DNA of 64,000 nucleotides, taken from positions 80,855 through 144,854 of the forward strand of contig JAPDQK010000005.1 of NCBI GenBank assembly GCA_034505955.1, given 5' to 3'. The stretch comes from Zhuqueibacter pondensis. Its GTDB lineage: Bacteria; Zhuqueibacterota; Zhuqueibacteria; Zhuqueibacterales; Zhuqueibacteraceae. Position 1 is the stretch's first letter. The number at the start of each line of letters is the position of its first letter. The notes beneath the pieces are model-generated. The model saw nothing but the letters and a program-made list of their open reading frames with translations. It had not been told where the DNA came from and searched no databases. Positions 33,365 to 43,155 of the stretch are shown here, in pieces. Made by a program: the position numbers and the translations under genes.

Positions 33365-35479
33365 ATGAACAAATTGCGACTGACATTGATCGCCTGCTTA
33401 TGGATCGGAGGAGGAAATTTTTATGGATTTGCCCAGACAAAAAGTACACCGGCGAAGTTTGGCTCCGAGCTTTTTCCGATGCCTCAAGAAATTGCCGTCA
33501 ATGTCGAGTTTTGGAGGAAAATCTATGCTGATTATCCGACCACGAATGTGCTCATCCATGATACGGAAGACTTGGGCATCATTTATGAAGTCGTTGAATT
33601 GAAAGGGCTCTCCGACAGTATCTCCCCTTCCAGCTCTTTTTATCGCCAGGAATGGAAGAAGGTGGAGGGAATCCGCGACGAATACCGTTCCATTTTGAGC
33701 AGGCTGGCCAACCGCCAGTTGGATTTATCCAATCTTACGCTTCGTGAAAAGCGCGTGGTGGAAATCTTTGGCGCCAGCGCTGACCCTGATGTTTTGCGAC
33801 GCGCTGCCGGCACCATTCGCGCCCAACAAGGTTTGAAGGATCGCTTTCACCTTGGCCTGCAACGCTCCGGTTTGTATCGTGATTTCATTGCCGGCATCTT
33901 CAGCCAATATGGCCTGCCGGAAGAGCTGATCATGTTGCCACACGTCGAGTCGTCATTCAATTATCAAGCCTATTCCAAAGTGGGCGCTGCCGGCATTTGG
34001 CAATTCATGCGCTCCACCGGCCGTCTTTTCTTGACGATTAATTATGACGTGGACGAGCGGCTTGACCCGATTCGTTCCACCGAGGCCGCCGCCAAGTTGC
34101 TGCAGCTCAATTATAATGAACTGGGCGCATGGCCGCTGGCCATTACGGCCTATAATCACGGTCTCAACGGCATGCGTCGTGCCAAAGCCATGTACGGAAC
34201 TGACTTTGGCCGAATCTACCGCGAGTACCAGAGCCGCACTTTTGGTTTTGCCTCCCGGAACTTCTACGCGGAATTTCTCGCGGCCTTGCATGTGGCAACC
34301 AACCATGAAAACTATTTCGGCGATGTTCAATTCCACAGGCCGGTGGAGTTTGTGGAAATCACGACCGACCATTACCTGACCGTCAACAGCATTTTGGAAG
34401 CTTACAAGATCGATCTCGAGGAATTGCGGAAATTGAATCCGGCCTTGCGACCGCCGGTGCTCAGATCACAACGGCGCATTCCGCGGGGATATACGCTGCG
34501 GCTGCCTAAGCGTCCGGACATCGAAGCCGGTGCATTGTTGGCGCGCATTGATCCCAGCCTGAAATATGAGGAGCAGGTGCAATCTGAGTGGTATCGTGTC
34601 AAACGCGGCGACAACCTGACTGCCATTGCGCAGAAGCACAATGTCCCCGTCACTACCCTGGCGGAATACAACAATCTCAACAGGAATGGACGCCTCACGA
34701 TCGGCCAGATTTTGAGAATTCCGCCGAAGGGTATCGACATGCTGGCCAGCACTTCGCCGGTGACCACGGGTACGCGTCTGCCGGTGGTCGACAGCTCCCC
34801 GATCGCGCCTGCGTCAAGCGCAGCAGTGGCGGTGACGACACCGGAACCAACCGTTGTTTCTGATGCCGGCACGAGCGAGGCAGAGGTTACCTCCGTTAAT
34901 CGCATTGAGCGCGAAGCAATTGTTACACTTGATCTCCCGGCCGCGTCCAAGCCCGCACTCATTACCGATGGCTCGAATGTCGTTGGCGGTTCCGGCGATG
35001 TGGCCGGGCCTCAACCTGCGCCAACCTCGAAATTGCGCCAAGCCGAGCCGCTTTCACAATGGATTCACGTCGAAGCGGATGAGACCTTGGGGCACTATGC
35101 CAGCTGGCTGGAAATTCCAACGCAGCGGCTGCGCGAATTGAACGGTTTGCGTTACAATCAGGATATTCAGATCGGCCAGCGGATTCGCCTGAGCTATGAG
35201 CGTGTCAGCGCGGAAGAATTTCAACGCCGGCGCTATGAGTACCAACGCAGCCTCGAGGAAGATTTTTTCTCAAACTATGCAGTTGATACGCTGCAAACAC
35301 ATCGGGTGGGACGCGGCCAGAATGTCTGGCAGATTTGCAACGACATCTACCAAGTGCCGATTTGGTTGGTGGCAAAGTATAATCCGGATCGTGACCTGGC
35401 CAAGTTGCACACGGGTGACTCGCTTGCCATCCCCGTGGTCGTTCCTTTGAATCCGGCGACTACGCCGTCGCAGCAGTAA
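33365..35479 (+). CDS. MltD-like lytic transglycosylase with three LysM-type repeats
   Basis: A 704-residue exported murein lyase. Seen: signal peptide (LTLIACLWIGGGNFYGFA), an SLT domain at about 170-310 with the catalytic Glu in LPHVESSFNYQAYS, then GAAGIWQFM and ITAYNHG, and three LysM-like repeats at about 405-455 (RVKRGDNLTAIAQKHN), 560-610 (HVEADETLGHYASWL) and 645-695 (RVGRGQNVWQICNDIY) separated by Ser/Thr/Ala-rich linkers. The ATG at 33365 follows GAGAGAG. It cleaves peptidoglycan glycan strands non-hydrolytically and stands alone in its orientation. Confidence 0.92.
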   Translation: MNKLRLTLIACLWIGGGNFYGFAQTKSTPAKFGSELFPMPQEIAVNVEFWRKIYADYPTTNVLIHDTEDLGIIYEVVELKGLSDSISPSSSFYRQEWKKVEGIRDEYRSILSRLANRQLDLSNLTLREKRVVEIFGASADPDVLRRAAGTIRAQQGLKDRFHLGLQRSGLYRDFIAGIFSQYGLPEELIMLPHVESSFNYQAYSKVGAAGIWQFMRSTGRLFLTINYDVDERLDPIRSTEAAAKLLQLNYNELGAWPLAITAYNHGLNGMRRAKAMYGTDFGRIYREYQSRTFGFASRNFYAEFLAALHVATNHENYFGDVQFHRPVEFVEITTDHYLTVNSILEAYKIDLEELRKLNPALRPPVLRSQRRIPRGYTLRLPKRPDIEAGALLARIDPSLKYEEQVQSEWYRVKRGDNLTAIAQKHNVPVTTLAEYNNLNRNGRLTIGQILRIPPKGIDMLASTSPVTTGTRLPVVDSSPIAPASSAAVAVTTPEPTVVSDAGTSEAEVTSVNRIEREAIVTLDLPAASKPALITDGSNVVGGSGDVAGPQPAPTSKLRQAEPLSQWIHVEADETLGHYASWLEIPTQRLRELNGLRYNQDIQIGQRIRLSYERVSAEEFQRRRYEYQRSLEEDFFSNYAVDTLQTHRVGRGQNVWQICNDIYQVPIWLVAKYNPDRDLAKLHTGDSLAIPVVVPLNPATTPSQQ

Positions 35480-35899
35480 CGGACGTGGATTTGTCATGGT
35501 TGAGGTTCCAATTCTGCATGCCCCAAAAATAAAACTTCTGTGTGAACGAAGTAACAGATTTTTTGAGGGGTGCGCAATCGGACAACATCAAGCAGTGTAA
35601 AACAAATTAGGCAAACCCAACGCGGATGTCGCTTGGCAAGGCAAGCCAATTTCACCACCACGGCACAACGGACACCAAGCACCATACTAAACGCCATGTA
35701 AATTCTGTGTGCTCGGTGTCTTGTTGGTTTCAAAATTTTTTATAACCTTTTACTCGTTAGCACCTGCGGCAGGTATTTTCAAGCAAGAGAAAAACTGAGG
35801 CCCTGCTGGATATTCAAGCTCACGGCAGTAAAACATTTCAAATTTCAATTCCGCGACTCAAAGAGTCAGAATTTTTTCCCGACCTCTGGCCACCATTGC
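35480..35899. other. Gap with a palindromic repeat, no gene
   Basis: No gene is visible. At 35652-35732 caccaccacggcacaacgg and, further on, tcggtgtcttgttggttt are roughly complementary, forming a long imperfect inverted repeat of a type (GGTGTC..GTGGTT words) commonly scattered between genes. The rest is AT-rich. Confidence 0.5.
35652..35732. repeat. Imperfect palindromic intergenic repeat
   Basis: The left arm contains GGACACCAAGCACC and the right arm GTGTGCTCGGTGTCTTG, which pair with a few mismatches. It is about 80 bases long and non-coding. Confidence 0.5.
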
Positions 35900-36847
35900 C
35901 TAGCCCTCTCGGCGATGCCGCAAGCGATCCAATGCCACGGCCGTCACAATGATGTAACCGGTGACGATTTGTTGCACCCAGTTGGGCAACTCCAGCTTGG
36001 TGCAACCGTTGTCGATCACGGTCATAATGAGTGCGCCGACCAAGCTGCCCAGCACCGAGCCTTCTCCCCCGGATAAGCTGCCACCGCCAATCACCACAGC
36101 CGCAATGATGTCCAGCTCCTTTCCCTCGGCAGTGGTCGGGTCACCGATGGTCAAATAAGAAAATTGCAGCACACCCGCGAGCGCTGCAAACGCCGAACCG
36201 AGCATATACACAATCGTTTTTGTTCGTTCCACCGGCACGCCACAAAGTCGCGCGGTCTGCTCATTGGAACCGATGGCGAAAAAGTGCCGTCCGAGCTGGG
36301 TATATCGCAAGACGCCAGCCACCAACAACGCCAAAATCAACATCATCCACACACCGGGCGGCACGAGCAGCCATTGTTGCCCATCTGCCAGTTTCGTGAG
36401 CAATGAGTTCAACCAGGTAGTCGGCGGATAAACCGGTGTGTCGTTGACCAGGCCTTTTGCCACGCCGCGTAGTATTCCCAACATGCCGAGCGTCGCAATG
36501 AAGGGCGTGAGCTTCAGTTGTGTGATGAGCAGGCCGATGATGGTGCCGCACAGTGCGCCCATCATCACGCCGCCCAACGCCGCCATCAGGGGCGAAGCGC
36601 CTTCGCCGAGCAGCACGCCGATGACCACGACGCTGAGCGCGATGGCCGAACCGACCGACAAATCAATGCCACCGCTGATGATCACCATGGTCATGCCGAG
36701 CGCGGCAGTGCCAACCACCGCGGTTTGCAGCATCATAATCTGTAAATTGTCCGCCGTTGGAAAGGTTTTGGGCCGCAGCATCGCAAAGAGCATGAAAACC
36801 AATATCAATCCCAACAGCGGCCCGAGTTTTCTCAGCCAGTCACTCAT
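35900..36847 (-). CDS. Sugar ABC transporter permease (RbsC-like)
   Basis: A 315-residue inner-membrane permease with about eight to ten helices. Seen: GGIDLSVGSAIALSVV, the EAA-like loop region GLLITQLKLTPFIATLGMLG and GGSLSGGEGSVLGSLVGA, typical of ribose/xylose-class importers. The start at 36847 (after AAGGAGC) overlaps the ATPase stop (ATGAGTGA), indicating coupling. A longer frame to 36961 runs back into the ATPase and is rejected. Substrate unknown; ribose-type sugar or related. Confidence 0.92.
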   Translation of the reverse strand: MSDWLRKLGPLLGLILVFMLFAMLRPKTFPTADNLQIMMLQTAVVGTAALGMTMVIISGGIDLSVGSAIALSVVVIGVLLGEGASPLMAALGGVMMGALCGTIIGLLITQLKLTPFIATLGMLGILRGVAKGLVNDTPVYPPTTWLNSLLTKLADGQQWLLVPPGVWMMLILALLVAGVLRYTQLGRHFFAIGSNEQTARLCGVPVERTKTIVYMLGSAFAALAGVLQFSYLTIGDPTTAEGKELDIIAAVVIGGGSLSGGEGSVLGSLVGALIMTVIDNGCTKLELPNWVQQIVTGYIIVTAVALDRLRHRREG

Positions 36848-38354
36848 GATGCTCCTTACGGGCGTAGCCGGTTGCCTCTTGCATGATTTGATGTTCGTCA
36901 ATTTCTTCGACACGCCGGGCAGGATGCAAGCGACCACGGCACATGACTGCCACGCGATCACACACGCCCAGCAGCTCGGGCAGATAGCTGCTGACCATGA
37001 GCACCGCTTTGCCGCGGGTTGCCAGCTCGTTGATCACCCGATAGATCTCCGCCTTTGAGCCGACATCAATTCCGCGCGTCGGCTCATCGAGCAGCAACAC
37101 CTCCACGTCATGTTGCAGCAAACGGGCGAGGGCAACCTTTTGTTGATTGCCGCCGGACAAGCTGGCCACGGCCTGGCGCGAACTGCGGCATTTGATCTGC
37201 AAACGTTCAATCCAATTGTTCGCCGCAAGCTGCTGGCGTTTCGGCATGACCAAACCTGCAGGGCCGAATCCAGTCAATCGCGACAGCGTCACATTATCGG
37301 CAACGGACAATGACAGCGCCAGTCCTTCGGCCTTGCGATCTTCGCTGACCATGCCCATTCCCTGCCTCCAACGTCGAGAGGGTGAAGATGGCCCGACATA
37401 AACTCCCAATTTAATCTCGCCTCGGCGAACAGGATCGAGTCCAAAGACCGCACGGAGAAACTCGGTCCGTCCTGCGCCCACCAGTCCCGCAATGCCGAGC
37501 ACTTCGCCGCGATGGAGTACCAGTGAGGCCGAAGTGGGTTTGGAGATGCCTGCCAAATCGCTGATCGCCAGCACGGCCTCGCCAGGCGTGCGGGGTGAGC
37601 GAGGATAAAGGTCTGTCACTTCGCGGCCGACCATCAGGGAAATAATTTCTTTTGTCGGCACGGAGGCGGTCTCGCCCTCGCCAACACTTTTGCCATCGCG
37701 CAGAACCGTAAAGCGATCGGAGATTTCCTTTACTTCTTCCAGAACGTGTGAGATATAAATAATGGCGTGATTTTGCTGTTTGAGACGGCGCACCAATGCG
37801 AAGAGTCGTTGAATATCTTCGGTGGACAAACTACTGGTCGGCTCATCGAGGACGAGCACGCGACAACCGATGGCGACCGCCCGGGCAATTTCAACCAGTT
37901 GCCGTGCGGCCAGGGGAAGCTGATTGACGCAAGTTTCCGGATGGATGTCGGTACGACCGAGTTGCGCCAGCGCTGCCAATGCCCGCTGTCGCATTTCGGC
38001 GCGACGAACCCACCCGAATTTGACCGGTTCCATGCCGAGCATGATGTTCTCGGCAACCGACAAGTGGGGTGCGAGCGAGAGTTCTTGATAGATCATCGCC
38101 ACGCCCGCGAGCCGGGCATCGTGCGGGTGGCGCGGGCGATAGAGCTGGCCGTCGAGCCACATCTGACCGGAGTCAGGTTGATGCGCCCCGGAAAGCACTT
38201 TCATCAGCGTGCTCTTGCCGGCGCCGTTTTCACCAACCAACGCGTGCACCTGCCCGGCCGCAACCGCCAAATCCACCCCGCTCAACGCAATGGTCGCACC
38301 GAAACGTTTGCGAATTCCCTGCATTTGCAGGCGTGGCGGCGAAGGTGCCATCAT
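36840..38354 (-). CDS. Sugar ABC transporter ATPase with two ABC domains (RbsA-like)
   Basis: A 504-residue duplicated ATPase. First domain: Walker A GENGAGKSTLMKVL, Walker B VLVLDEPTSSLS. Second domain: degenerate GLVGAGRTEFLRAVFG, signature LSGGNQQKVALARLL, then LLLDEPTRGIDVG. This pairing of one normal and one altered Walker A is characteristic of RbsA/MglA-transporter/XylG. The order on the minus strand is binding protein, ATPase, permease. No sugar kinase or regulator is adjacent. Confidence 0.94.
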   Translation of the reverse strand: MMAPSPPRLQMQGIRKRFGATIALSGVDLAVAAGQVHALVGENGAGKSTLMKVLSGAHQPDSGQMWLDGQLYRPRHPHDARLAGVAMIYQELSLAPHLSVAENIMLGMEPVKFGWVRRAEMRQRALAALAQLGRTDIHPETCVNQLPLAARQLVEIARAVAIGCRVLVLDEPTSSLSTEDIQRLFALVRRLKQQNHAIIYISHVLEEVKEISDRFTVLRDGKSVGEGETASVPTKEIISLMVGREVTDLYPRSPRTPGEAVLAISDLAGISKPTSASLVLHRGEVLGIAGLVGAGRTEFLRAVFGLDPVRRGEIKLGVYVGPSSPSRRWRQGMGMVSEDRKAEGLALSLSVADNVTLSRLTGFGPAGLVMPKRQQLAANNWIERLQIKCRSSRQAVASLSGGNQQKVALARLLQHDVEVLLLDEPTRGIDVGSKAEIYRVINELATRGKAVLMVSSYLPELLGVCDRVAVMCRGRLHPARRVEEIDEHQIMQEATGYARKEHHE

Positions 38355-38490
38355 TTCACTCCCGTGAATGCAGTATGAAAATTACATGCCCCGGACGTGT
38401 CGTACCCGGACAGGAAAATTTCACGACACAGACACACGGATTTGATTGGATAACCATACTTCGGCGCAGATCGACTTCTGAAAATTCACG

Positions 38491-39450
38491 TTACAGACTG
38501 CCCAGCAGTTTTTTGATTTCAGGATCGTTGAGATTCTCGCGCGTGATGAGTCGCACGCCGGTATCTACGACAGTCGGAACCTGTTTGCCACGAAGATGGT
38601 CGACGAGGGTCTTCACGCCTTCATAACCCATGCGGGTTGGGTTTTGTGCCACCAATGCGTCGATCTCACCCTTCTGCAACGCTTCGATGAGTGGCGGCGA
38701 AGTGTCAAAACCAACAAATCTGATTTTGCCTGCGAGCTTGGTTTGCCGCAGCGCCAACAACATGCCGAAAGTCGTGGATTCGTTGGGGCAAAAAATACCA
38801 TCGGCTTCCTTGATCTTGTCCAACAGATTCATACTGGCGGTTTTGGCTTCACCCGCAGTCGCGCCTCCGTAGCGATTGTCCACGATCACTTGCATTTCTT
38901 GGTTCCTGCGGAGGGTTTCGAGAAATCCTGCTTCGCGTTCGGTGGTGCTGGCTGAGCCAACCTGGTAACGTAATAAAACGACTTTGCCCTTGCCAGCAAG
39001 CAGTTTGGCAAGATGCTCACCGGCGATGCTCCCGCCCATTTTATTGTTGGTTGCGACGTAACTGATGAAATCTTTCCCCGGTTCGCCCTTCAAACCGCTG
39101 TCGAATATCACCACGGGAATTTTTTTCTGGGCGGCGGCGCTGACCGGTCGTTTGAGCGCAGTGTCGTCCAGTGGCGCCAGCACAATCCCCGATACGCCTT
39201 CGGTGACAAATTGCTCGACGATGGCGATCTGTTGGGCGCGATCATTTTCCTTCAACGGTCCCTTCCAAATGATCTCAACACCCAAATCCTTGCCGGCCAG
39301 CCGCGCGCCAGCTTCAACGGATTTCCAGAAAAGGTGCGTTGTACCCTTGGGTATGACCGCAATTTCCAGTCTGGCATCTTGAGCAAAGCATGGCAAGCAG
39401 GCTCCGGATAACCCCGCAATTACCAGGAAGCCTACAATGATCTTTTTCAC
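38491..39450 (-). CDS. Periplasmic sugar-binding protein (RbsB-like)
   Basis: A 319-residue type I periplasmic binding protein. Signal peptide (FLVIAGLSGACLPCFA) then LEIAVIPKGTTHLFWKSVEA, GIVLAPLDDTAL, VVIFDSGLKG, GSASTTEREAGFLE and VGFDTSPPLIEALQKGEIDA. These follow the ribose-binding pattern but the residues that set sugar specificity differ from RbsB; FWKSVEAGA also occurs in other sugar- and autoinducer-binding proteins. It is the first gene of the transporter operon, 136 bases before the ATPase. Confidence 0.9.
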   Translation of the reverse strand: MKKIIVGFLVIAGLSGACLPCFAQDARLEIAVIPKGTTHLFWKSVEAGARLAGKDLGVEIIWKGPLKENDRAQQIAIVEQFVTEGVSGIVLAPLDDTALKRPVSAAAQKKIPVVIFDSGLKGEPGKDFISYVATNNKMGGSIAGEHLAKLLAGKGKVVLLRYQVGSASTTEREAGFLETLRRNQEMQVIVDNRYGGATAGEAKTASMNLLDKIKEADGIFCPNESTTFGMLLALRQTKLAGKIRFVGFDTSPPLIEALQKGEIDALVAQNPTRMGYEGVKTLVDHLRGKQVPTVVDTGVRLITRENLNDPEIKKLLGSL

Positions 39451-39669
39451 GTTCGTCTCCTCAGTTTGACAGGATAGGCAGTGCCAGGCATCAAAACAAC
39501 GATGTGTTGAAATTTACTGACGTTAAACCTGCGGCGCAAGAGAATTTTTTCTGCAAAATCAAAAAATCCCTTGACAAAATGCAGCCATGTTCGACAAATT
39601 GAAACCATGGTATGAGCTGACAACTGAAAAATGTCCAAAGTGCAATTTGAATTCACGGAGGTTACCAAC

Positions 39670-41805
39670 ATGAGCACATCCGGGAAGGCACGAACGCTCT
39701 TTGCCGTTTATGGCAGCACGCTGCTGATCTGCTTTTTGTTTGCACTCATTCCAGCGGCACCGGCGGTTGCCCAGATCACACCGCCCAGCGCGGAAAAGCA
39801 TCCCAAGATCGATACCCTTCACGGCGATCGTCGCGTGGATAATTATTACTGGCTGAAGGAGAAAACGAATCCGAAAGTTGCCGAGTATCTGCTGGCTGAA
39901 AACGCCTATGCCGAACAGATGCTGGCTTCGACCAGGCCGCTGCAGGAGAAGCTTTATCAGGAGATGCTCAGTCGGATCAAAGAAACCGACCTCTCCGTTC
40001 CCTACCGTGAAGGCGAATACTTCTACTACTCCCGCACCGAAAAGGGCAAACAATATCCGATTTATTGCCGCAAAAAAGGCGCGCTCGACGCACCAGAGCA
40101 AATCACCATCGATCTCAATGAGCTGGCAAGGGGACACAAGTTCATCGGGCTGGGGGCGTATGCCCTGAGCGATGATGGCAACCTGCTCGCTTATTCTCTT
40201 GACTCCACCGGCTTTCGTCAATACACTTTGTATATCAAAGATCTCCGCACCGGACAGCTTCTGGCCGAGAAAATCGACAAGACGGTTTCCGTCGCATGGG
40301 CGGCTGACAACAAGACGCTGTTTTATACGGTCGAAGATCACGCCAAGCGGCCTTATCGTCTCTATCGCCACAAGCTTGGTGCCACTACTGATGAATTGAT
40401 CTACGAGGAGAAAGACGAGCTGTTCCGGTTCTACCTCGCCCGTTCCAGGAGCAAAGCCTACATTTTCATGTTTATCAACAGCCTCACCACCTCGGAAGTG
40501 CACTATCTTCCCGCTGACCGGCCAACCCGGGAGTGGAAAATCATCGCGCCGCGCGAACACAACCGCGAGTATGAGGTCGATCATCACGGCAAGCTGTTTT
40601 ACCTCCGTGTCAATGATACCGGCCGCAATTTTCGGCTGGTCTCAGCGCCGATCAGCGATCCGCGCAAGGGAAATTGGCAGGAAATTGTTCCGCATCGCAC
40701 GGAGGTCATGCTCGAGGGGATCGACTTTTTTGCCAATCACTATGTGCTCTCTGAGCGCAAGAATGGCTTGCCGGAGATTCGCATCACCGACCTCCGCACC
40801 GGCGTGACGCACGCGATCGCGTTCCCTGAACCGGTCTACTCGGTGTTCCTCTCGACCAATCGGGAGTGGGATACCAACAAGCTCAGATACAGTTACCAAT
40901 CATTTGTGACACCCAGCTCAATTTTCGACTATGACATGGACACGCGCGAAAGTACGCTGCTCAAGCAAACAGAAGTGCTCGGCGGTTACGATCCGAGTCA
41001 ATATGCTTCCGAACGTCTCCATGCCACCGCCAAAGACGGTGCCAGTATTCCGATCTCGCTGGTCTACAAAAAAGGCTTCAAGCGCGACGGTTGTGCGCCA
41101 ATGCTCCTCACCGGTTACGGCTCATACGGCGCACCCTCCTCCATATACTTCTCCTCCAACCGGCTGAGTCTTCTCGACCGTGGTTTTGTCTTTGCGATCG
41201 CGCACGTTCGCGGTGGCGGCGAAATGGGCAAAATGTGGCATGATCAAGGCCGCATGAGACAGAAGATGAACACGTTCACCGACTTTATTGCAGTCGCGGA
41301 GCATCTGATCAACCAAAAATATACAGCCAAAGATCGTCTGATCATCGAAGGCGGCAGTGCCGGCGGCCTGCTGATGGGCGCGGTGACCAATCTGCGGCCG
41401 GATCTTTTCAAGGCGGTCGTTTCGCACGTGCCATTTGTCGACGTAATCAACACCATGCTCGACGCCTCGCTTCCGCTCACCGTTACCGAGTACGAAGAGT
41501 GGGGCAATCCGAACAAAAAGGAAGAATACGATTACCTCAAGAAATATTGCCCTTATACCAATCTGGCGCCAAAAGCTTATCCGGCGATATTGGTCAAAAC
41601 CTCGTTCAACGACAGCCAGGTGATGTACTGGGAGCCGGCGAAATATGTTGCCAAAATGCGCAGCTTGAAAACCGACAAGAATCCGCTGTTTTTGGTGACC
41701 AACATGGGCGCAGGACATGGCGGCGCCTCGGGACGCTATGATCGACTACGAGAAATTGCTTTTGATTATGCGTTTATGCTTTCGCAGGTGGGAATCAAAC
41801 AGTAG
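39670..41805 (+). CDS. Exported oligopeptidase B / prolyl oligopeptidase family (S9A)
   Basis: A 711-residue serine peptidase. Seen: hydrophobic signal segment (LICFLFALIPAAPAVAQ), beta-propeller (YYWLKEKTNPKVAEYLL; EGEYFYYSRTEKGKQYPIY), then the hydrolase domain with GGSAGGLLMGA (nucleophile Ser), KTSFNDSQVMYWEP (Asp) and MGAGHGGASGRYD (His). YEEWGNPN is a typical PtrB motif. The start at 39670 follows GGAGG. E. coli PtrB is cytosolic; this one appears exported. It cleaves small peptides, after basic residues if truly PtrB-like. Confidence 0.9.
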   Translation: MSTSGKARTLFAVYGSTLLICFLFALIPAAPAVAQITPPSAEKHPKIDTLHGDRRVDNYYWLKEKTNPKVAEYLLAENAYAEQMLASTRPLQEKLYQEMLSRIKETDLSVPYREGEYFYYSRTEKGKQYPIYCRKKGALDAPEQITIDLNELARGHKFIGLGAYALSDDGNLLAYSLDSTGFRQYTLYIKDLRTGQLLAEKIDKTVSVAWAADNKTLFYTVEDHAKRPYRLYRHKLGATTDELIYEEKDELFRFYLARSRSKAYIFMFINSLTTSEVHYLPADRPTREWKIIAPREHNREYEVDHHGKLFYLRVNDTGRNFRLVSAPISDPRKGNWQEIVPHRTEVMLEGIDFFANHYVLSERKNGLPEIRITDLRTGVTHAIAFPEPVYSVFLSTNREWDTNKLRYSYQSFVTPSSIFDYDMDTRESTLLKQTEVLGGYDPSQYASERLHATAKDGASIPISLVYKKGFKRDGCAPMLLTGYGSYGAPSSIYFSSNRLSLLDRGFVFAIAHVRGGGEMGKMWHDQGRMRQKMNTFTDFIAVAEHLINQKYTAKDRLIIEGGSAGGLLMGAVTNLRPDLFKAVVSHVPFVDVINTMLDASLPLTVTEYEEWGNPNKKEEYDYLKKYCPYTNLAPKAYPAILVKTSFNDSQVMYWEPAKYVAKMRSLKTDKNPLFLVTNMGAGHGGASGRYDRLREIAFDYAFMLSQVGIKQ

Positions 41806-41850
41806 GGAACTTCCCAACGAGGTCCATGAATTGTCGTCATATCTTGATGC

Positions 41851-41888
41851 TTTCGCCCGTTACCCGGTCAGCTGGATAACGGGCGAAC
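41851..41888. terminator. Hairpin between the convergent peptidase and ackA genes
   Basis: TTTCGCCCGTTA pairs with TAACGGGCGAA around a 14-base loop. It sits between the stop codons of two convergent genes, where a bidirectional terminator is expected; there is no long T run. Confidence 0.6.
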
Positions 41889-41907
41889 CGGCAATCCAAG
41901 CGACAAA

Positions 41908-43155
41908 TTACCAGCGCCGGGGCACATTTTTGACACAACGCACTGTATCGCGTGCAATCAACAACTCTTCATTGGTCGGAATCACAAAAATCTTGACGCG
42001 ACTGCCTGATTTGCTGATCTCCCCTTCCTTGCCACCAACTATTTCCACATTGCGCGAATCATACATTTCGATGCCCAGCCATTCCAAACCATTGCAGATC
42101 CGCTGGCGGATCAGCGGAGAATTTTCGCCGATGCCACCGGTGAAGATGATCGCCTCGGCGCCGCCCATCTCCGCCAGATAGGCACCGATATATTTTTTCA
42201 CACGCTGGCAGAAAATGTCGATCGCCAGTTTGGCGCGACGATCCTGATGCTCGCGTTCTTCATCCAACAAATCGCGCATGTCATTGGTCAAACCGGAGAT
42301 GCCAAGCAAGCCGGATTGTTTGTTCAGCAGTGTGTCAATTTCTGAAAATGACATGCCTTCCTTGTGAGAGAGGAATTCCAACACCGAGGGATCGAGATCG
42401 CCGCAGCGGGTTCCCATCACCAAGCCTGCCAGCGGCGTCATACCCATTGAAGTGTCAATGGATTCGCCATTTTTGATCGCGCAGGCCGAGCAGCCGTTGC
42501 CCAGATGCAGCGTGATAACATTGATGTCTTCCCGGGACTTGCCCACCAGCTGGCGATAGCGATACGCCACATAACGATGCGAAGTGCCATGAAAGCCGTA
42601 GCGCCGGATTTTGTGCCGGCGATAAAGCTGATAGGGAATTGCATACAGATACGAGACCTCCGGCATGGTGGAGTGAAATGCGGTATCGAACACCGCCACT
42701 TGCGGAATACCATGGCCAAAAAGCGCGCGCGCCGCGTGAATGCCCTTGAGATTGGCCGGATTATGCAAAGGCGCCAAATCGAGACAATCTTCGATGCCCT
42801 CAATTACCTCATCATTGATGAGTACGGACATGGTGAACTTCTCGGCGCCATGCACGACCCGGTGGCCGATGGCGTGAATGTCCGCCAACGATTGAATACC
42901 GGTGATTTTCGCTTCCGGTGAAATAATCCAGCGCACCGCGTAATCCAGTGCCGCACGGTGATCACGCAGCGCCGTCGCTTGTTTAATCACGGGTCTTCCG
43001 ACGGATTGCAAGGTGATCAGCGCCTCGCTGCCGATGCGCTCGATCACGCCTTTGGCCAATTGCCGGTCGGCATTCTTCTCGATCAAATCCAGATCGGTTT
43101 CGATGATTTGAAACTTGAGCGAAGAACTGCCGCAGTTGAGCACAAGAATATTCAT
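41908..43155 (-). CDS. ackA: Acetate kinase
   Basis: A 415-residue enzyme that interconverts acetyl phosphate and acetate with ATP. Seen: NILVLNCGSSSLKF, HRVVHGAEKF, LAPLHNPANL, VAVFDTAFHSTMPE, YGFHGTSHRYV, TLHLGNGCSA and FTGGIGENSPLIR, all standard. The start follows AGGAGAAATCA. Phosphotransacetylase, its usual partner, is not in the window. It allows ATP production from acetyl-CoA generated, for example, by threonine breakdown. Confidence 0.97.
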   Translation of the reverse strand: MNILVLNCGSSSLKFQIIETDLDLIEKNADRQLAKGVIERIGSEALITLQSVGRPVIKQATALRDHRAALDYAVRWIISPEAKITGIQSLADIHAIGHRVVHGAEKFTMSVLINDEVIEGIEDCLDLAPLHNPANLKGIHAARALFGHGIPQVAVFDTAFHSTMPEVSYLYAIPYQLYRRHKIRRYGFHGTSHRYVAYRYRQLVGKSREDINVITLHLGNGCSACAIKNGESIDTSMGMTPLAGLVMGTRCGDLDPSVLEFLSHKEGMSFSEIDTLLNKQSGLLGISGLTNDMRDLLDEEREHQDRRAKLAIDIFCQRVKKYIGAYLAEMGGAEAIIFTGGIGENSPLIRQRICNGLEWLGIEMYDSRNVEIVGGKEGEISKSGSRVKIFVIPTNEELLIARDTVRCVKNVPRRW

